Shown here piece after piece: positions 46,252 through 54,985 of a DNA stretch of 58,729 nt. This stretch comes from a virus: positions 1-58,729 of the IMG/VR virus record IMGVR_UViG_3300045912_000522; one strand, 5' to 3'. How positions within the stretch are numbered: position 1 is the stretch's first letter; every line of letters begins with the position of its first letter. The translations under genes were made by a program, and so were the position numbers. Under the pieces are notes generated by a model, which was not told the origin of the DNA, searched no databases, and was given only the letters and a program-made list of their open reading frames with translations.

Positions 46252-47102
46252 CGCCGGCCCCTCCGCGTAATCTGGTCTCGGCCCGGCGTGTCGGGGAACC
46301 CCCGGAAGTTCTCCGCGTTATCGAACTTCGCCACGCATTCCTCGAAGGTGCGATTGCACCCCGCCGTTAGCATGAAGATGTCCCCAGCCACGACGAGGAA
46401 CGGGAACAACTCCTGCAGTGTCACGACGGCGTTCCCGCCGCTGTGAATATGCGTCTTGATTTCCCGACGGTGTCCCTTGTTGGCTCCGCTCCTCGCTTCG
46501 CACTCGCCATAACTGTAGTAGCCCGTCGCCTGCAGATCGCCAGTGAACACGAGGGTCTTGCCCGAGACACTCTGCGCCGTCCGCTGGAACGTGTGTGCCG
46601 ACAGGTCCACACCGCAGCGCGTGTCGCCCAGCCGCCGCACCTGGCAGGTGCGGCTGACGAGGTTGCCGACGGACTGCTGGAGCCGCTGCAAGAGGCTCCG
46701 CACCTCCACGCGGAACTGGCCTTCGGAGAACGTGATTTCTCCCAGGCTACCGGAGACGAGGACGAGGCTACCCATCGTGAGGTCCGCCCAGTTCACGAGG
46801 AAGGCTTCCACCTCGGCGCCGTTATAGATGCCCGCCCGCAGGTCGAGCGCCGTCACCCGGTCGGATTGGATGAGCCCGAGCACCTCGAAGTTGTCCGCTC
46901 CCCCACCCTCGGCGGCGCGTAGCGCCGTGGCCTGAACGGCGCTTTCCGGCTCGTAGGTGAGGCCCTCCAACGTCAGCGGTCGGTCGAACGAGGTGAAGCC
47001 CATTGCCTGGCCGTCGAGCCGGGTTAGCTTCAGACAGAGTGCCAGCGTGAGCACCTCGCCGGCCAGGTGCGCTGCGAGTTCTGGGCTGATGTCACGCGGC
47101 AT
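46248..47102 (-). CDS. Tail hub protein, DUF2163/BR0599 family (GTA gp13-like)
   Basis: 284 residues. The N-terminus (AHLAGEVLTLALCLKLTRLD, GQAMGFTSFDRPL) and the C-terminal CNRTFEECVAKFDNAENFRG followed by GFPDTPGRD are diagnostic for this family, whose Cys residues can bind an iron-sulfur cluster in GTA. It is part of the tail tip hub. It is preceded by the DUF2460 gene and followed by RusA. Confidence 0.88.
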   Translation of the reverse strand: MPRDISPELAAHLAGEVLTLALCLKLTRLDGQAMGFTSFDRPLTLEGLTYEPESAVQATALRAAEGGGADNFEVLGLIQSDRVTALDLRAGIYNGAEVEAFLVNWADLTMGSLVLVSGSLGEITFSEGQFRVEVRSLLQRLQQSVGNLVSRTCQVRRLGDTRCGVDLSAHTFQRTAQSVSGKTLVFTGDLQATGYYSYGECEARSGANKGHRREIKTHIHSGGNAVVTLQELFPFLVVAGDIFMLTAGCNRTFEECVAKFDNAENFRGFPDTPGRDQITRRGRR

Positions 47103-47105
47103 GGG

Positions 47106-47954
47106 CTACCCCGGATTGTGCCGCACCTCGATGAGCGGCACGTCTTCCCAGTCACGGACGAAGCTATCCGTCTCCATCATCAACTGCCGGTCGGTGTCGA
47201 AGCGCATCGGGACGTGGAATCGGCAGGTGACGGTCAGCTCCTCGTCGGGCTGTACGTATTTCGCTGCGGTGCCGCCCGACGTATAAGCGCTGAACCCCGA
47301 CGTGTCGAGATCGATGGTGAACGTCGTCCCGGTCGGCGTGGAGAGCACCTCGGCCACCTGGAAGTTGATCTGCGTCATCCCGCCGACCCCGGAGAAGTAG
47401 ACAATATCGCCGACCGAGAGCCCGTGCGCGGCGGCAGTCGTCACCGTCGGCGTCGCCGCCTGCGTGATGTTGGTGATAGAGGCCGTGCTGTCCGGTGAGA
47501 GGGTAAAGATCCCCGTATTGGCGTTGTAGGTGAACGCCAGGAACGGAGAGCCGTTGCGCTCCAGCGTCGGCAGCGCTTCAGTCTCGTCGATCTTGTAGAT
47601 GTCGCGCCGGTAGATGACCGGCGACACGCCATACGCCTTTGTGAGCTGGAACGTCGGCGCGCCGGTGAGCACCTGGGGCTCCTCGTCGAGCCGGTAGTCG
47701 TGCCAGTGCTTCACCCGGAACCCGCGCGTCGGGCCGCGCCGCGCTAGCCAGAACGCCGTCAGCTCGGCGGCCTGCTCGGGTGTGCGGCTTCCGTGGGTGA
47801 CGTTCAGGCGCAGGCGGCCGTCCTGGTTCAGGAGGATGCGCTGCTCGGCCCCGTTCTCCGTCTCCACGATGATGACGGAGAACTGATGGCCCCCGACCGC
47901 ACCGCGCGATATCTCCGGCGGCAGCAGCACCTCGTCGATGACGGGAGCTGCCAT
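47106..47954 (-). CDS. Distal tail protein, DUF2460 (GTA gp12-like)
   Basis: 282 residues. PPEISRGAVGGHQFSVIIVE and EQAAELTAFWLARRGPTRGF followed by RVKHWHDYRL are typical of TIGR02217/DUF2460, which forms the distal tail ring. The C-terminal half has FHVPMRFDTDRQLM. It heads the tip gene set after the tape measure. Confidence 0.88.
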   Translation of the reverse strand: MAAPVIDEVLLPPEISRGAVGGHQFSVIIVETENGAEQRILLNQDGRLRLNVTHGSRTPEQAAELTAFWLARRGPTRGFRVKHWHDYRLDEEPQVLTGAPTFQLTKAYGVSPVIYRRDIYKIDETEALPTLERNGSPFLAFTYNANTGIFTLSPDSTASITNITQAATPTVTTAAAHGLSVGDIVYFSGVGGMTQINFQVAEVLSTPTGTTFTIDLDTSGFSAYTSGGTAAKYVQPDEELTVTCRFHVPMRFDTDRQLMMETDSFVRDWEDVPLIEVRHNPG

Positions 47955-47957
47955 GCC

Positions 47958-48008
47958 CTAGTAGCCCTTGCCCTTCCGCTTGCCGCCCCTGCTGCCCTTC
48001 TTCCTCAC
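47958..48008 (-). CDS. Possible 16-residue basic microprotein
   Basis: GTG at 48008 has an excellent AGGAGGTG seven bases upstream and encodes MRKKGSRGGKRKGKGY, very basic. It lies right before the DUF2460 gene. It may be a genuine tiny protein or a leader peptide that couples translation. Confidence 0.4.
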   Translation of the reverse strand: MRKKGSRGGKRKGKGY

Positions 48009-48140
48009 GGTGCCACCTCCTCAAGCGATCCACTGCCCCCTTCTTTCATTGTAGCCGCGAGCCCGTCTGCGCCCGATCTGCAACTCACCCTCTCGCGATG
48101 GTCGCGACCGGCCATAATGGAGCGCAGGAGGTATGCCTAT

Positions 48141-48881
48141 ATGAAAAGCTGGAGTGTTCTGCTCGTCTCTGCCCTGGCTGTCCTGCCCGCCACACTCTCG
48201 CCCTCGCCTGCCACCGCGGTGACCCTCGCCGAGGGGACTCCTGTGCAGGTGAGACTTCTCCAGGATCTTAAGTCCGGCCACGCGCGTAAGGGCGAGCAGG
48301 TCCGCTTCGAGGTCGTCTCCGATGTCGTCGGCCCCGACCGCAGCATACTCGTCCCCAAGGGGACGCCCGCAGTAGGTACCGTTACACGCTCCACGGGCCG
48401 GAAGATGTTCGGCAAGCCCGGCAAGCTGGAGTTCACCATCGAATACATCCGCCTGCCGGATGACACGCGGATCCCGCTGCGAAGCACCCCCACCGCAGCC
48501 CAGGGGCGCAACAACAGTGGGGTCGCCATCGCCACCGCCGTTCTCCTGGCACCGATTGCCCTGCTGGTAAAGGGACGTGAGGTCACGGTCAGGACGGGGC
48601 GTGAGTTCGGCGTCTTCGTGGATAAGTCACTGGATCTGGCTCGCTCGAATGCGAGTGGGCGGCCCGAGGTGGAGACAGTGGCCCTGCACGTTCCCAAGAA
48701 CGCATCCGCGCAGTTGTCCGAGGTCAAGCTAAAGAGCGGGCTCATCCTGACCGGGACCATCATCGGGTTCAAAGATGGGGCCTACATTCTCCAGACGGAG
48801 GCGGGACAGATGACCATTCCGCAGGAGCGCGTGGAGAGTATCACGCAGCCGAAGGTGCCAACGGCGAACGCCCAGGAGTAG
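48141..48881 (+). CDS. Secreted host-like protein (246 aa), probable moron
   Basis: Rightward gene inside the leftward tail operon. A signal peptide (SVLLVSALAVLPATLSPSPA) is followed by a domain with ILVPKGTPAVGTVTRSTGRK, then FGKPGKLEFTIEYIRLPDDT and LLVKGREVTVRTGREFGVFV, like proteins with unknown function in several environmental phyla. The C-terminal about 60 residues (VKLKSGLILTGTIIGFKDGA) form a small beta domain. The opposite direction and secretion suggest lysogen expression for host benefit. GGAGG lies ten bases before the ATG. A CATAAT at about 48112 is a possible -10. Confidence 0.68.
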   Translation: MKSWSVLLVSALAVLPATLSPSPATAVTLAEGTPVQVRLLQDLKSGHARKGEQVRFEVVSDVVGPDRSILVPKGTPAVGTVTRSTGRKMFGKPGKLEFTIEYIRLPDDTRIPLRSTPTAAQGRNNSGVAIATAVLLAPIALLVKGREVTVRTGREFGVFVDKSLDLARSNASGRPEVETVALHVPKNASAQLSEVKLKSGLILTGTIIGFKDGAYILQTEAGQMTIPQERVESITQPKVPTANAQE

Positions 48882-48890
48882 TCCGACCGG

Positions 48891-48942
48891 CCTGCCGTGT
48901 GAGCGAATTCACACGGCAGGCAAGCAAGCGACCGGATATAAT
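48891..48942 (+). promoter_or_regulatory. Hairpin and -10 element between the two moron genes
   Basis: CCTGCCGTGTG and CACACGGCAGG form a perfect 11-bp stem with an 8-base loop (48891-48920). A perfect TATAAT follows at 48937-48942 without a good -35. It may end the first gene and start the second. Confidence 0.45.
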
Positions 48943-48962
48943 CCTGCTTGGAGGTCGAAGTC

Positions 48963-49457
48963 ATGAGCAAGACAGCGCTCGTCTGGTTTGGTTGTATTGC
49001 AGTGTTGACGGTCGTCTTCTTCGCCGTCGGTCCTGCCGAGAGAACCGCGCCCCCGGCAGGCACACACAGTTCCAGCCAAGAGGATGCGCCAACTGTCACC
49101 GGGGAAGCCCTGATGACGCCGGCCCTACGGAGGCAGTTCTCGGCCCCCGCCCCGACCCCGCGACCGAAGCCTACGCCAAGGCCCGAGCTTGTGCTGAAGC
49201 CGGACTGGGAGATCGTCGTGGAGGAGTTCGCGGTCAAAATCCGAGGCCGGGTCGTGAACCGCACCGGACAGAACCTCCGTTATGCCGAGATCCGCTTCCA
49301 TGTCTACGACAAGAGCGGCGCCCTCCTCAAGACGGCGATGACCAACGTCACCGACCTGGAGGCTGGCAGTGTGTAGCGGTTCGAAGCGATCGGCCCGATT
49401 GGCGACGAGGCGAAGCAGGTGGCGACGGCGAAGCTGGCCGCTCTGGAGTGGCGATAG
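48963..49457 (+). pseudogene. Membrane-anchored FxLYD-domain protein with internal amber codon
   Basis: ATG at 48963. One N-terminal membrane segment, a Pro-rich linker (SAPAPTPRPKPTPRPEL), then an FxLYD domain: WEIVVEEFAVKIRGRVVNRT, LRYAEIRFHVYDKSG. The frame meets TAG at 49374-49376 after LEAGSV. It then continues RFEAIGPIGDEAKQ to a second stop at 49455-49457, three bases from the tape measure's stop. A Trp codon (TGG) is expected at the TAG by family pattern, so a nonsense change or readthrough is likely. The product is 137 residues if truncated and about 164 if read through. Confidence 0.65.
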
Positions 49458-49459
49458 CG

Positions 49460-52400
49460 TCAGAACTCCCCGCCCGCACGACGCTCTGCTCGACGCAACG
49501 CCAGTGCCGCTGCTGCCTCGACCTGGCTTCCGCTCCGGCGGAAGCTGTTCGCGTCCTGGGTGACGACAGTCATGTTGACCACGATCGGTCGAGTGCCTCC
49601 GGTCGGCAAAGGCTCCACGCGGCCGGAGCGGTTGGGGATGAAGATTTCCGGTCCAGGCTCACCGACGAGGTAGGCCCGCCCCGCGTCAACCGGCCCTCCG
49701 TGCGCGCGCCGTCCTCCGAAGAGGCTTCCCACTGGCCCCGCAATCCCCGGTGTCCCGCCACCCAGCGCACCGAAGATGAGGTTGGTCAACTGGCTCGCGA
49801 GGAACTGCGCCGCCATCTGCTGCAACATCCGCTCGAAACCGTCGATGACGCCCTGGAAGAAGCCGCCGAAGCCGTCCTCGCGCAGGCGGTCGAACGCGTC
49901 CATGAACACGTCCTGCGTGCCCTGGGCCAGGTCGCGGAGCGCCTCCTTCTTCGCCGCTGTGGCGTCGATCTCCCGCTGCAAGTCGCCCAACTCGAAGATA
50001 GCGATGCTGATGTCGTCGCCGAGGGTCTCCAGGGACGTGCCGAAGAGTTCCCATGCCAGTCTGCCTTCGACGCTGCCGTCCCGCAGAATGTCGAGTTCAC
50101 GGCGCAGCTCCTGGCCCTTCTCACCTACCGTCACCATCGCCTCGGCCCACGCCTTTAGGGCTTCTTTGTTCTGCTCCCAGGGAGCCTGCGGGGCCATCTG
50201 GATAAGCCTTTCAACGAAGTCTAGGAAGTTGCCGAGCGGAACGGTCGCCGCCTTGGCCTGGTTCGCCATCTCCTCGAAGCGCATTGCTTGCGCCTGGGCG
50301 ATAATGGCGTGCCGGTTCAGTCCGTCTGTGACGTCTCGAATGGACTTGCCATATTCCTCCCAGGCGATCTTGTTCTCCAGACTGCTGTCTCGCATGAGGT
50401 CGAGAATGCGAGACGTCTTCCTGAACAGTCCGTTCGTGATGGCCTGGATCCGGTTCCGCTCCGCCTCCGCATCCCTCTGCTTGCGCTGGCGCTCTTCTTC
50501 CTTGGCGATAGCGTCCGTCAACTGGGCGGCCGTCCTGACCAGTTCCTGCTGCTTCTTGTTGAGGTCAGCCATCGATCGGCCGAACAGTTCGAAGGCGAGC
50601 CGGGCCGTCGTTGTCGTCTGCCGCATGGCCGACCAGCGCTTGTTCAGGTCGTCAATGCGGTCATCGGCGGCTTTCATCTCGGCTCGCTGCTTCCGCAGTC
50701 CCTCGTTGTACTCCAGAATGCCCGCGAGTTCCTTGCGCCGCTTCTCGTCCACCAGGTTGAAGCTATTGGCAAGCCGGATAGCGGTGTCGCTGGCCCCTGC
50801 CTGAAGCATTGCCTGCTCGGTCAGCGCCTCCCGCATGGCGGCCTGGAAGCTCTTCACCTGCTGCTCGGCGTCCGTGAGCTGCTTCTTCGTCTTCTTGCCA
50901 AGGTCGTCGAAGAGCCCTGGAACGTGCGGCGCGCTGGTCATCACCTTGCTCGCCGCCGTCTTGGCCGCCGCTGCGGTGGCCGCGGCACGCTGTGCCGCCT
51001 GCTGCTTGGCCTTCTGGAATGCCGCGTCGTTCGCTCCGGCCGCCGCCGCCACGTCGGGCAACTGCGTGCGCCCCTGCTGGAGGAGTGTCGAGGCGTTCGC
51101 CGCGCGCTCGGCTTCGGAGACGGCGGCTCGAATACCCGCGACAAACCTCTGCGCCAGCCGGGCGGGGTTCATAATCGTCGCCAGGAAGTCCATCGTGCGG
51201 CCGGCGTTGGCCTTGATGGTCTCCAGCGCATTTCCCCACTCGCCCTGAAGCACGCTCGTCAGGCTCGACCAGACGCTCTTGACGACGCCGGCACCCTCTT
51301 CGAAGATGGCCTTGATGCCGTTCCAGACACCCGCCGTCGCTTCTCGGATATGGCCGAAGTTGGTAGCCCAGGCGGCCGCCAGAGCGGCAGCAGCGGCGGT
51401 GACGGCGAGCACGAGAGGCCCCAGAGGCCCTGTGATGACCGCCCACGTCGCGAGCGCCGCCACGCGCAGGGCAGCAAGCGCAGGCAAAAGGCCGCGGATG
51501 GCATTCGCGAGTGTGCCGAGAGCGACGAGGGCCGGGCCCGCCAGCGCTGCGCCGGCCACCCCGAGCACGATAGACTTCTGCGTCGACTGGTCAAGTTTGC
51601 CGAACTCTCCCGCGAGGTCCGCCGCTCGCTTCGCCAGTGCCTCCAGGTCGCCGAGGAACGGCTTCACGGCAGCGTTTAAGGTCGTATCAATGGAGGACTG
51701 CAGCGCGTCCAGGGCACCCTTCAGCCCCTTGTTCTGCGCTGCGGCGAGGTCGGCGGCACTGCCCGCCTTGCTCACCTGGTCGCGCATACGGCCGAACTCT
51801 TCGCTGCCGGCGCGGGCGATGATACTCGCCGCCCGCATCGCGTCCGAGCCGAAGATGATCGAGAGCGCGGCATTCCGGTTCTCCTGCGACAGCCCGTCGA
51901 GCGCCGTCTTCAGGATCTGCGCCGACCGCTGCATTCCGACGAACTGGCCGTTGGCGTCGAAGAAGCTGATCTTCAGCTTTTCCATCGCCGCCTTCGCCTC
52001 TTTGGTCGTCGGGTTCAGGCGGGAGAGCATGGTCTTTAGCGAGGTGCCGGCGTCGCTCCCCTTGATCCCCGATTGCGCGAGGAGGCTGATGGCGGTCGTC
52101 GCGTCGGCGATGCCCACGCCCATCTCGCGGAAGGAGGCTCCCGACTGCGCGAGGGCCTGCGCCATCTCGTCGATGGAGCCGGTGGAGGCGTTGGCCGCAC
52201 CGGCGAGCAAGTCGGCCACCCGGATGGCCTCGGAGCCGGCAAGGCCGAACGTGGCAAGGCTGTCAGCGGTGATTTCGGCGGCGCGGGCATTGTCGATCTG
52301 GGCGGCGGCGGAGAGCTGGAGGACGGCGCGCGCCGAGGACATCGTGTCCGCCACGGAGAGGCCGCCCTTGGAGAGTTCCAACATCGCTTGCGCGGCATCG

Positions 52401-52717
52401 GCGGCCGAGGTGCCCGGCAGCGCGAGGTCCGCACCAAGATCCTCGGCGAGCTTGCCGAGCTGGGCCATCTGCTCGCCCGTCGCACCGGAGGTGGCCCGAA
52501 GGACGTTCAGGGACTGCTCCAGGTCCATCGCCACCTTGACGCCACGGGCGGCGAGCCCGGCCAGCGGTGCGGTTAGCGCGGCCGAGAGGCCGACGCCGAT
52601 CCGCTGCAGCTTTGGACCAAGCTTCTCGAGTCGCCCCTCGATGGCCTCCACGCCCCGGTCAAAGGCGGACGCCTCCACGCCGATCGCGGCACGCAACTGG
52701 GTCACGGTGATGGCCAC
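49460..52717 (-). CDS. Tail tape measure protein
   Basis: 1085 residues from GTG at 52717 after AGGAGG. The N-terminal region has a TP901-type tape measure domain (ALTAPLAGLAARGVKVAMDL, ATSGATGEQMAQLGKLAEDL, LLAQSGIKGSDAGTSLKTML). It is followed by two hydrophobic stretches (LPALAALRVAALATWAVITG and LAVTAAAAALAAAWATNFG) that may enter the host membrane. A long coiled coil follows. The C-terminus has FGGRRAHGGPVDAGRAYLV and GEPGPEIFIPN, common in tape measures. Tail length scales with this protein, giving a moderately long siphovirus tail. Confidence 0.92.
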   Translation of the reverse strand: MAITVTQLRAAIGVEASAFDRGVEAIEGRLEKLGPKLQRIGVGLSAALTAPLAGLAARGVKVAMDLEQSLNVLRATSGATGEQMAQLGKLAEDLGADLALPGTSAADAAQAMLELSKGGLSVADTMSSARAVLQLSAAAQIDNARAAEITADSLATFGLAGSEAIRVADLLAGAANASTGSIDEMAQALAQSGASFREMGVGIADATTAISLLAQSGIKGSDAGTSLKTMLSRLNPTTKEAKAAMEKLKISFFDANGQFVGMQRSAQILKTALDGLSQENRNAALSIIFGSDAMRAASIIARAGSEEFGRMRDQVSKAGSAADLAAAQNKGLKGALDALQSSIDTTLNAAVKPFLGDLEALAKRAADLAGEFGKLDQSTQKSIVLGVAGAALAGPALVALGTLANAIRGLLPALAALRVAALATWAVITGPLGPLVLAVTAAAAALAAAWATNFGHIREATAGVWNGIKAIFEEGAGVVKSVWSSLTSVLQGEWGNALETIKANAGRTMDFLATIMNPARLAQRFVAGIRAAVSEAERAANASTLLQQGRTQLPDVAAAAGANDAAFQKAKQQAAQRAAATAAAAKTAASKVMTSAPHVPGLFDDLGKKTKKQLTDAEQQVKSFQAAMREALTEQAMLQAGASDTAIRLANSFNLVDEKRRKELAGILEYNEGLRKQRAEMKAADDRIDDLNKRWSAMRQTTTTARLAFELFGRSMADLNKKQQELVRTAAQLTDAIAKEEERQRKQRDAEAERNRIQAITNGLFRKTSRILDLMRDSSLENKIAWEEYGKSIRDVTDGLNRHAIIAQAQAMRFEEMANQAKAATVPLGNFLDFVERLIQMAPQAPWEQNKEALKAWAEAMVTVGEKGQELRRELDILRDGSVEGRLAWELFGTSLETLGDDISIAIFELGDLQREIDATAAKKEALRDLAQGTQDVFMDAFDRLREDGFGGFFQGVIDGFERMLQQMAAQFLASQLTNLIFGALGGGTPGIAGPVGSLFGGRRAHGGPVDAGRAYLVGEPGPEIFIPNRSGRVEPLPTGGTRPIVVNMTVVTQDANSFRRSGSQVEAAAALALRRAERRAGGEF

Positions 52718-52762
52718 AGTCTACCTCCTGACGAAAGGGGCTGGCAAGACGTCAGCCCCTCC

Positions 52763-53361
52763 CTACCGATGCCTCCCCTTCTTCCGGTCCCGCTTGGCCC
52801 GCTCGGCGTCCGCCCATCCCTCCGCGCTGATGAGTTCCAGGGCGGCGTCACGGTAGAAGATGGGCGCGTCCTCCAGCTCCCACGGTGGGATGTGCAGCGC
52901 CTGCGCTGCCTTGAAGAGCGGATACCAGTCGGGGCACCAGCCCCGTTCCCCGCGCGAGACTAGCCAGACCCGAAACTGCCGGCGGGCTTCGGCGGGGTCG
53001 CCGCGTTTGGGCTCTGGTCTCCCTGCAGCGCCTCGACGACGGCAGTCAGAAACGCGATCGGCAGCGCCGAGACGTGCTCCTCGTCCAACGGCACCGGGCA
53101 CTCCTCGACGCCGATTTCGTTGCCGTCCGCATCGAGGATCGGGAACTCGTCCAGCACCTCCCACCGCTGAACGCAGTGCGTGATGGTCGTGACGAGGAAG
53201 CGCGTCTGCACGTCGCCCTTCAGGTCGTCCCGAAGGCGCTGCTCGAACTTCGGCGTGTAGAGCGACGGCGCATACCAGAACTTGAAGGTGGAGCCGCCGA
53301 AGTTGCACTCCACCTCGCGCTGCTCGGCGGTCTCCCGGTAGTGCTTGAGAGAGAACCCCAC
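52763..53361 (-). CDS. Tail assembly chaperone, -1 frameshift product (gpGT-like)
   Basis: The upstream frame 53361-52960 shifts -1 at the slippery heptamer CCCAAAC (53011-53005). It then reads PKRGDPAEARRQFRVWLVSR, and onward to FYRDAALELISAEGWADAERA and RDRKKGRHR, ending at 52763. The long protein is needed in small amounts for tail assembly around the tape measure. The order chaperone-chaperone-fusion-tape measure is conserved in siphoviruses. Confidence 0.83.
52960..53361 (-). CDS. Tail assembly chaperone, unshifted form (gpG-like)
   Basis: 133 residues from GTG at 53361. It has EVECNFGGSTFKFWYAPSLY, then EQRLRDDLKGDVQTRFLVTT, and ends PPKPAGSFGSG at a TAG just after the slip site. Family members fold the tape measure before tube assembly. 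It follows the tail tube gene directly. Confidence 0.83.
   Translation of the reverse strand: MGFSLKHYRETAEQREVECNFGGSTFKFWYAPSLYTPKFEQRLRDDLKGDVQTRFLVTTITHCVQRWEVLDEFPILDADGNEIGVEECPVPLDEEHVSALPIAFLTAVVEALQGDQSPNAATPPKPAGSFGSG
53005..53011 (-). promoter_or_regulatory. Programmed -1 frameshift site CCCAAAC
   Basis: On the minus strand, in frame as C-CCA-AAC, this is a perfect X-XXY-YYZ heptamer. GC-rich sequence downstream may form a stimulatory stem. The -1 frame opens directly into the C-terminal extension. Confidence 0.82.
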
Positions 53362-53364
53362 CTC

Positions 53365-54972
53365 TTATGCCTCCAGCCCAGTGAGCGGGACATCCAGCTC
53401 CCACTCGACGAATCCATTGAATGAGGACACCTCCGTGTAGATCCCGGTGGCGTCGAAAGTCTTGGTGTAGACGTCGTCGCTGTCGCCCTGGTCCTGTCCG
53501 GTCAGCTTCACAGGAACTGTGAGGCGCGCCCGATAGCGGAAATCGCCCTCGATGACCGGACCCCAGGCCTCCAGCCGCAGGAACTGCGTCGTCTTGTTCC
53601 GCAGCTTCGCCATCAGCGCGGCGGCGTCCCCGTCATACTGCATGACGAGCTGGCAGGTGTGCTCCGGCTCGCGCTCGACGTAGGCGCTGAAGCTCGGCTC
53701 GGCGTCGTCGAGCGTCATCTGCTCGGTGAACCGGTCGGTCAGGCTCCACTCGAACTCCGAGACGCGCAGGAGCTTCGACAGTCCGCCCGCCGTGCTCTGC
53801 GTCACCGCGATGGCAGGCGCCGTGATTCCCGTGAGGAGCGTCCCGTCACCGACGAAGAGCGGCTGGTTGTTGCCGGCGTAACGCCCGCCGAACGTGACCG
53901 TCCAGGGACCGCCCGCCGAGCCGGACACCGTCACGTCGCCGTCGACGAAGCACGGCAGCGCGAGCAGTGCCGTCTGCACGGTCGCCGCTGCCGCGTTCTC
54001 GGCGATGGGCGCCGTCGTGTGGACAGTGCCCGCCGGGTCGGTGAACGAGAGCGTGAACGTGCCGCCGGTCGCCTGCACGGTGACGACCTGCACCTCATTG
54101 GCCAGCGTGTCGCCCAGGTAGACGGAGACGATGTCGGGGTCGATGGGCACCTCGGGGACGTTGGCCAGCGCCTGGCCCTCCGTCACTGTCGTGACCGCGT
54201 GGCCGGCACCGCCCGTCAGGTTCGTGTCGTCAATCGTCATCTGCGTGCGGTTCGACGCGCCGAGGGCGCCCTGGAAGGTCACCGTCCACGGTCCCTGTTC
54301 GTTGCCCGTGACGGCCACGTCACCGGGCGCGATGTTGGAGAGCGCCTCCAGCGCCGACTGAACCTCGGCCGCCGACGCGTCCCAGTCGATAGCGGCGGTC
54401 GTCTGCCCTTCGAACGTGAGCGTGAACGTCCCGCCGGTATGCGTCCCCTTCGTGACCTGCTGCACCTCGTTTCGGCCGGCGCTGATGGTGACGCCCTCGG
54501 TCGTCTCCTGCCCGAGGAGCGAGCCCGAGACCGAAGCCTCCTCGCGCGTGAAGCGGAGCGTGAGGCCGTCAATCATCAGGTGCGTCACCTGTTCCGCGCG
54601 GACGGAGGAGCCCATCTGCGCCGTGTAGATGGCGGGGTCGTCCACGTCGTAATTGTTGGGCTTGAAGTTCCACCGTCGCGTGTTCGTGGCCCCCGCCGGC
54701 GTCGTCGGCGTGGGCTTCGTCAGCACGCCCGAAAGCAGGTAGATGAGGTCGTTGAACGCGCAGACGCCCTCGATACTGCCCTCGGTCCACTCCTTGTTGC
54801 GGATGGCCGTTGTGGCGGACTTGGAGCCCATCGGCGTAAACGGCTCGACGGGCACCTGTGGCGCGAACTGGAAGCCCGTCGCCTGGAGGCGCTTGACCGG
54901 CTGAACGGGCGTCCCCGGCGTCACCTCGACGCCGAGTAGGGTTGTCTGGAAAACGGATGCCCTCTCTGGCAC
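53365..54972 (-). CDS. Major tail (tube) protein with two inserted Ig-like/beta domains
   Basis: 535 residues, larger than a simple tube protein. Outer parts form the tube fold: QTTLLGVEVTPGTPVQPVKR, ATTAIRNKEWTEGSIEGVCA, and a C-terminal FDATGIYTEVSSFNGFVEWE. Between are two tandem repeats of a TGGTFTLTF ... AAEVQSALEAL ... GPWTVTFQG unit, a phage-borne beta domain that probably decorates the tail surface. The gene lies between tail terminator and chaperone genes, the standard place. Confidence 0.85.
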   Translation of the reverse strand: MPERASVFQTTLLGVEVTPGTPVQPVKRLQATGFQFAPQVPVEPFTPMGSKSATTAIRNKEWTEGSIEGVCAFNDLIYLLSGVLTKPTPTTPAGATNTRRWNFKPNNYDVDDPAIYTAQMGSSVRAEQVTHLMIDGLTLRFTREEASVSGSLLGQETTEGVTISAGRNEVQQVTKGTHTGGTFTLTFEGQTTAAIDWDASAAEVQSALEALSNIAPGDVAVTGNEQGPWTVTFQGALGASNRTQMTIDDTNLTGGAGHAVTTVTEGQALANVPEVPIDPDIVSVYLGDTLANEVQVVTVQATGGTFTLSFTDPAGTVHTTAPIAENAAAATVQTALLALPCFVDGDVTVSGSAGGPWTVTFGGRYAGNNQPLFVGDGTLLTGITAPAIAVTQSTAGGLSKLLRVSEFEWSLTDRFTEQMTLDDAEPSFSAYVEREPEHTCQLVMQYDGDAAALMAKLRNKTTQFLRLEAWGPVIEGDFRYRARLTVPVKLTGQDQGDSDDVYTKTFDATGIYTEVSSFNGFVEWELDVPLTGLEA

Positions 54973-54985
54973 GGCCTACCCCCTT

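Noticed and set aside
49776-52856. Several long plus-strand frames opposite the tape measure gene
   Set aside because: Ser/Arg-rich or repetitive shadows with no start signals; the tape measure frame is clearly real.
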